In this document: one piece after another, positions 24,078-27,044 of the stretch
Layout: every line of letters begins with the position of its first letter
Numbering within the stretch: position 1 is the stretch's first letter
NCBI GenBank assembly: GCA_964654945.1
Contig: CAZZLN010000020.1
Location: 1 to 27,044, forward strand
Reading direction: 5' to 3'
DNA: 27,044 bases
Source: HGM11788 sp964654945
GTDB lineage: Bacteria > Bacillota > Clostridia > Lachnospirales > CAG-274
Translations under genes and position numbers: made by a program
The notes under the pieces: model-generated
The model's database searches: none
What the model was told of the DNA's origin: nothing
What the model saw: the letters and a program-made list of their open reading frames with translations, nothing else

Positions 24078-26570
24078 TTATTTTTCGTTGTAGATAGCTG
24101 TTCTTGTATCAGCATCCCAAGATACTGGAACACCAAGAGCCTGACCTAAAGCTCTGAATGGAACATACATTCTGCCGTCAACGATTTCAGCAACAACACC
24201 ATTTTCCATAGTGATTGCAGTACCATCGATTGTCATAACTGCACTGCCAGCTGTGAACTGAACAAGCTTCTGACCATTACCTGCAGCGTATGCGATAGTA
24301 GCAGTCTTGTTAACGCCGTCCCACATAACCTTGCTAGATTCATCAGCAGAAGCTACGTTATCAGAGTCAACACCAAGAGCTACAGATACAAATCTTAATG
24401 GAACCATTGTAGAGTTAGAAGAAGTCTGGATGTAAGCAGCAGCGTCCATAGCAACATCTTCGCCATCAACCTTAATTGTGCTAGCACCGATAGTAACTTC
24501 TACCTTCTTGTCTAATGTACCAGTTTCAGTAGCGATTGTTAAATAACCCTTGAATTCAAAACCTTCGTTCTGGTCAAACATATCAAAACCTTCATAAACA
24601 GGTCTGTCATAAGAGTCAGTTTCACCATAAATATCTTCAGGTAAGAGAGAACCGTCAATATTGTTGATTGGGTAGTTAACATCAATATCATCCATATAGT
24701 TGTTTACAACAGCTTCGCCGCCAACTAATAAGTCATAGCTACCATAAGGGATAGATCTTGTTGTACCAACTTCTACATCAGTAATAGTAACTGTTGCAGG
24801 GTTGTTGTAAGATTCAGTTTCAACTGTGAAAGAAATCTTACCGTTAGATACCTTAAAGCTCTTTGCTTCTAATTCACCTGAAATTTCAAGCTTAGCATCG
24901 TTATCAGCGAAACCTAATTCGTTTTCACCGTAAAGAGAGTCAATAGTAATTTCAACCTGCTCATCTTCAGCTAAAGCAGCGATTGCATTTTCAGTAATCT
25001 TGATGTCAGCAGTCTTAATTGCCTGATAACCCATATTAGTCTTAGTAATAGCAGACTCAATAGTGATAGGAGATACGAACTTAGCAACTGTAATAGGTGC
25101 TAAAGAATCAGCCTCAAGACCTGCACCAGCAGCAGTAACAGTTACGTCACCAGTGAAAGTAGGGTCTGCAGTTAAGTATAATTCAAATTCAACTTCAGAA
25201 GATTCGTCTTCGTTAAGAACGTCCTTACCAATTGCATTAATTCTTAAAGTCTGACCGTCATTTGTAAGAGCTAAACAATTTCTAAGAGTAGTTACATCAG
25301 TAACATACTTAGTCTTAGTAATATCAGCACCAACAATCTTAACACCATCAGGAACAGTTAATTCTAACTTTCTAGAAGTTAACCAAGTATCAGGAGTAGT
25401 TTCGCAGAATCTGAATTCAGCAGTTGTAAAGTCATCCTGATCATAATCATTGTCATCACCTAAGAAAGTTCTGCCTGAGTACATTGTAGGAACTTCTTCT
25501 AATGCGATTAAGTTAAAGCCATAGTCTTTTCTTTCAGCAACCTTAAGTGTCTGACGAGTTACGTTTGTATTAGAAGCACCTGAAACAGTAACAGTGATGT
25601 CACCATAAGTGTTTTCATTATCAGTTGTTACAGTAAGACCGCTGATAACGATAGAAGATAACTTAGAGTCATCAAATGCAGATAAAGGAATTTCACCAGT
25701 GCCATCGCCAATGTAGAAATAGAATTCCTTGTTGTTATCATTAAATTCACCTGATATTGAATCGAAAGTAGCATTTACACCGGCCTGAACAGATGGATTA
25801 GATCTTCCTGTATCGAATTCATATCCGCCGTTAGTCTTAATAGAGATTTTACCTGTGTCAAATGTACCAGCTACATCTTCCTTAATAGTAATGTCAGGAA
25901 TGTCAATGCTGTCAGCAGAGCTTACAGTGATTTCAGACTGTACTACAGAAGCTGTAGTAGAACCATTTTCATCTGTAACCTTACCTACTACATAAGTAGC
26001 ACCGCCTGTAACTGAAGTACCGTTATCATCAATAGTAATCTTAATTTCTTCGTCTTCTGTAGAATCCTCAGTAGTGATTGGAAGAGCGATAGCATAGATT
26101 GGAGTACCCTGAGTTACATCAGAGTTGTTCTGATTAACCTTAGAGTCTTCGATTGGGTATAACTTAACTTCAAGTTCGTTTTCGTTAATGTAACGGAAGC
26201 CGTAAGGTAACTGACGGCTGTTTTCGCCACCTACAAACTTTACAAGTGCATCGTAAGTAGATAAACCGGTTGCTACGATTGCATCATAAGTTGTATTAGT
26301 CTTGTTAGATCTGTAGATAAATGGATCGCTAGTAACAAGAGTACTGTCAAACTTACCATTTTCTACTGTAAGGATGATAGAATCACCAGTTTCAATTTCG
26401 TTTCTTGGCTGAATCTGTAATTCAACAGGCTTACCAGCACTAATTAATGTTTCGTCAGTCTTAACAGAAACAGTCTTGCTGATAGTATTTGTAGAACCAG
26501 CCATTGCATTCATTGGAAGCATAGCAGTAGTCATAACTGCAGCTAACACTAAAGCAATTTTTCTTTTCAT
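24078..26570 (-). CDS. large secreted stalk-domain protein, candidate surface-layer protein
   Basis: 830 residues. Signal peptide 1-25 (ending M-N-A-M-A-G), then about 660 residues of Thr/Val/Asp-rich beta-sandwich-like sequence with no catalytic motif, and a stalk (Cu_amine_oxidN1-like) domain at about 695-830. The domain shows M-V-P-L-R-F-V-S-V-A-L-G-V, then D-G-R-M-Y-V-P-F-R-A-L-G-Q-A-L-G-V and W-D-A-D-T-R-T-A. Very acidic and nearly cysteine-free (two Cys seen), as surface-layer proteins often are. The gene prefers C-ending codons (for example ATC TAC AAC for Ile-Tyr-Asn near the end) where neighbours mostly use ATA, TAT, AAT. That is the usual mark of a very highly expressed gene in AT-rich Clostridia. 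Strong promoter and terminator, AAGGAGGAAA ribosome site. No SLH domain; wall attachment unknown. Confidence 0.85.
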   Translation of the reverse strand: MKRKIALVLAAVMTTAMLPMNAMAGSTNTISKTVSVKTDETLISAGKPVELQIQPRNEIETGDSIILTVENGKFDSTLVTSDPFIYRSNKTNTTYDAIVATGLSTYDALVKFVGGENSRQLPYGFRYINENELEVKLYPIEDSKVNQNNSDVTQGTPIYAIALPITTEDSTEDEEIKITIDDNGTSVTGGATYVVGKVTDENGSTTASVVQSEITVSSADSIDIPDITIKEDVAGTFDTGKISIKTNGGYEFDTGRSNPSVQAGVNATFDSISGEFNDNNKEFYFYIGDGTGEIPLSAFDDSKLSSIVISGLTVTTDNENTYGDITVTVSGASNTNVTRQTLKVAERKDYGFNLIALEEVPTMYSGRTFLGDDNDYDQDDFTTAEFRFCETTPDTWLTSRKLELTVPDGVKIVGADITKTKYVTDVTTLRNCLALTNDGQTLRINAIGKDVLNEDESSEVEFELYLTADPTFTGDVTVTAAGAGLEADSLAPITVAKFVSPITIESAITKTNMGYQAIKTADIKITENAIAALAEDEQVEITIDSLYGENELGFADNDAKLEISGELEAKSFKVSNGKISFTVETESYNNPATVTITDVEVGTTRSIPYGSYDLLVGGEAVVNNYMDDIDVNYPINNIDGSLLPEDIYGETDSYDRPVYEGFDMFDQNEGFEFKGYLTIATETGTLDKKVEVTIGASTIKVDGEDVAMDAAAYIQTSSNSTMVPLRFVSVALGVDSDNVASADESSKVMWDGVNKTATIAYAAGNGQKLVQFTAGSAVMTIDGTAITMENGVVAEIVDGRMYVPFRALGQALGVPVSWDADTRTAIYNEK

Positions 26571-26636
26571 TGTTTTTTTCCTCCTTATAAATATAGATGT
26601 GTAGAGGCTGACATAATTTACCTCTTTTACAAAAGT

Positions 26637-26665
26637 ATTATAGCATTACAAACTTGGCTAGTCAA
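26637..26665 (-). promoter_or_regulatory. very strong promoter of the large surface protein gene
   Basis: On the minus strand: -35 TTGACT (26660-26665), 17-bp spacer, extended -10 TGC TATAAT (26637-26642). The leader of about 60 nt can form AGAGG/CCTCT near 26610-26632 ahead of AAGGAGG, which may stabilise the mRNA. Confidence 0.85.
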
Positions 26666-26670
26666 CCCAA

Positions 26671-26924
26671 AATGTCAAATGTAATAAATCTGTAACATTG
26701 GATAAATTTCTGAAACATAACTGCCTCCCCCTTTTTTAGTTAAGCATTTATGTTTATTTTTCAGCCATTTGTTTTGCTTGAACATAATATATCACCAATT
26801 TTAAAATAAATCAAGAGGTTTTTGTCATTTGTAAAATAGGTGTAATATTTCCGATAAATTAGTAATATTAGGTGAATATTTAAGATACAAAATTTTTTTA
26901 TATTTAATAGGAAGAAACTCATAC
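26671..26924. other. AT-rich upstream region without a gene
   Basis: About 250 bp of AT-rich sequence between the surface-protein promoter and the inverted repeats at the right edge. No ORF with a ribosome site, RNA gene or repeat was recognised in it. Confidence 0.6.
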
Positions 26925-26952
26925 AGTTTTTGTAATTTCTGTAACAAAAACT
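26925..26952. repeat. inverted repeat 1 of the right-edge cluster
   Basis: AGTTTTTGT (26925-26933) and ACAAAAACT (26944-26952) are perfect 9-bp arms around 10 bases. It comes just before the GC-rich hairpin at 26954. Confidence 0.6.
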
Positions 26953-26953
26953 A

Positions 26954-26984
26954 AGGAGCAGTCATAGCTGCCCCTAAATTTTTT
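26954..26984. terminator. GC-rich hairpin with flanking T-run
   Basis: AGGAGCAG (26954-26961) pairs with CTGCCCCT (26968-26975) with one G-U-type mismatch. It is followed on the plus strand by AAATTTTTT and on the minus strand by TAGTTTTTG. It may end a minus-strand gene lying to the right of the window. Confidence 0.55.
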
Positions 26985-26994
26985 ATTATTATTT

Positions 26995-27016
26995 CAATAA
27001 TGCCTTGGCATTATTG
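26995..27016. repeat. palindrome CAATAATGCC-TT-GGCATTATTG
   Basis: Perfect 10-bp arms with a two-base centre. Third of four consecutive inverted repeats at the right edge. Confidence 0.65.
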
Positions 27017-27027
27017 TGCGGCGTGTG

Positions 27028-27044
27028 TGTCAGCTTTGCTGACA
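27028..27044. repeat. palindrome TGTCAGC-TTT-GCTGACA
   Basis: Perfect 7-bp arms with a three-base loop, ending exactly at the window edge. Fourth of the right-edge inverted repeats; it may continue beyond. Confidence 0.6.

Overview
The window is AT-rich and looks like a chromosomal scaffold from a spore-forming, plant-polysaccharide-degrading member of the Clostridia. The evidence is the pairing of sporulation genes (spoIIP, sigH, a CotS-like coat protein) with pectate lyases that carry cohesin and dockerin modules. Gene order cysE-cysS-mrnC-rlmB-rae1-sigH is the order known from Bacillus subtilis. I cannot name the genus. The sequence is a draft assembly: 100 N bases sit at 3930-4029, and one apparent single-base frameshift lies nearby.

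Left region (1-11.3 kb), all on the minus strand, is a pectin-degradation locus. Read in the direction of transcription it holds a PL1 pectate lyase with a C-terminal dockerin (11225-8433). Next comes a very large enzyme with a PL1 domain, regulatory-like repeats, beta-sandwich modules, an internal cohesin, an internal dockerin and, beyond the gap, a PL9-type domain (8414 to 2653). After a terminator and a new promoter with a palindromic operator-like site come a secreted cohesin-dockerin protein (2519-1758), a secreted cohesin-like protein (1740-937) and a 42-residue ORF (922-794). A small secreted stalk-domain protein (671-180) follows from its own promoter. Together these look like the parts of a compact, self-assembling extracellular pectinase complex (a 'pectinosome'): enzymes with dockerins, proteins with cohesins, and two chains that carry both.

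Middle region (11.3-19.1 kb) is housekeeping and sporulation. spoIIP reads rightward and converges on prs (PRPP synthase). A tail-anchored unknown protein (13788-14216) reads rightward. The minus-strand operon cysE-cysS-mrnC-rlmB-rae1-sigH starts from a near-consensus promoter and passes through a T-box riboswitch that reads as cysteine-specific (specifier UGC; acceptor-binding UGGA matching the U discriminator of tRNA-Cys).

Right region (19.1-27 kb) holds a polar amino acid ABC transporter (binding lipoprotein, permease, ATPase), possibly for cystine given its neighbours. It then has a CotS-like spore coat protein with a degenerate kinase motif, a small cupin, a zinc-ribbon/transmembrane/LysM protein, and an 830-residue secreted protein with a C-terminal stalk domain. 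That last gene has a strong promoter and C-ending codons, so it may be the major surface-layer protein. The right edge carries a run of four perfect or near-perfect inverted repeats.

The most notable content is the cohesin/dockerin pectinase locus with its palindromic operator and companion 42-residue peptide. No tRNA, rRNA, CRISPR array, transposase or phage gene was seen.
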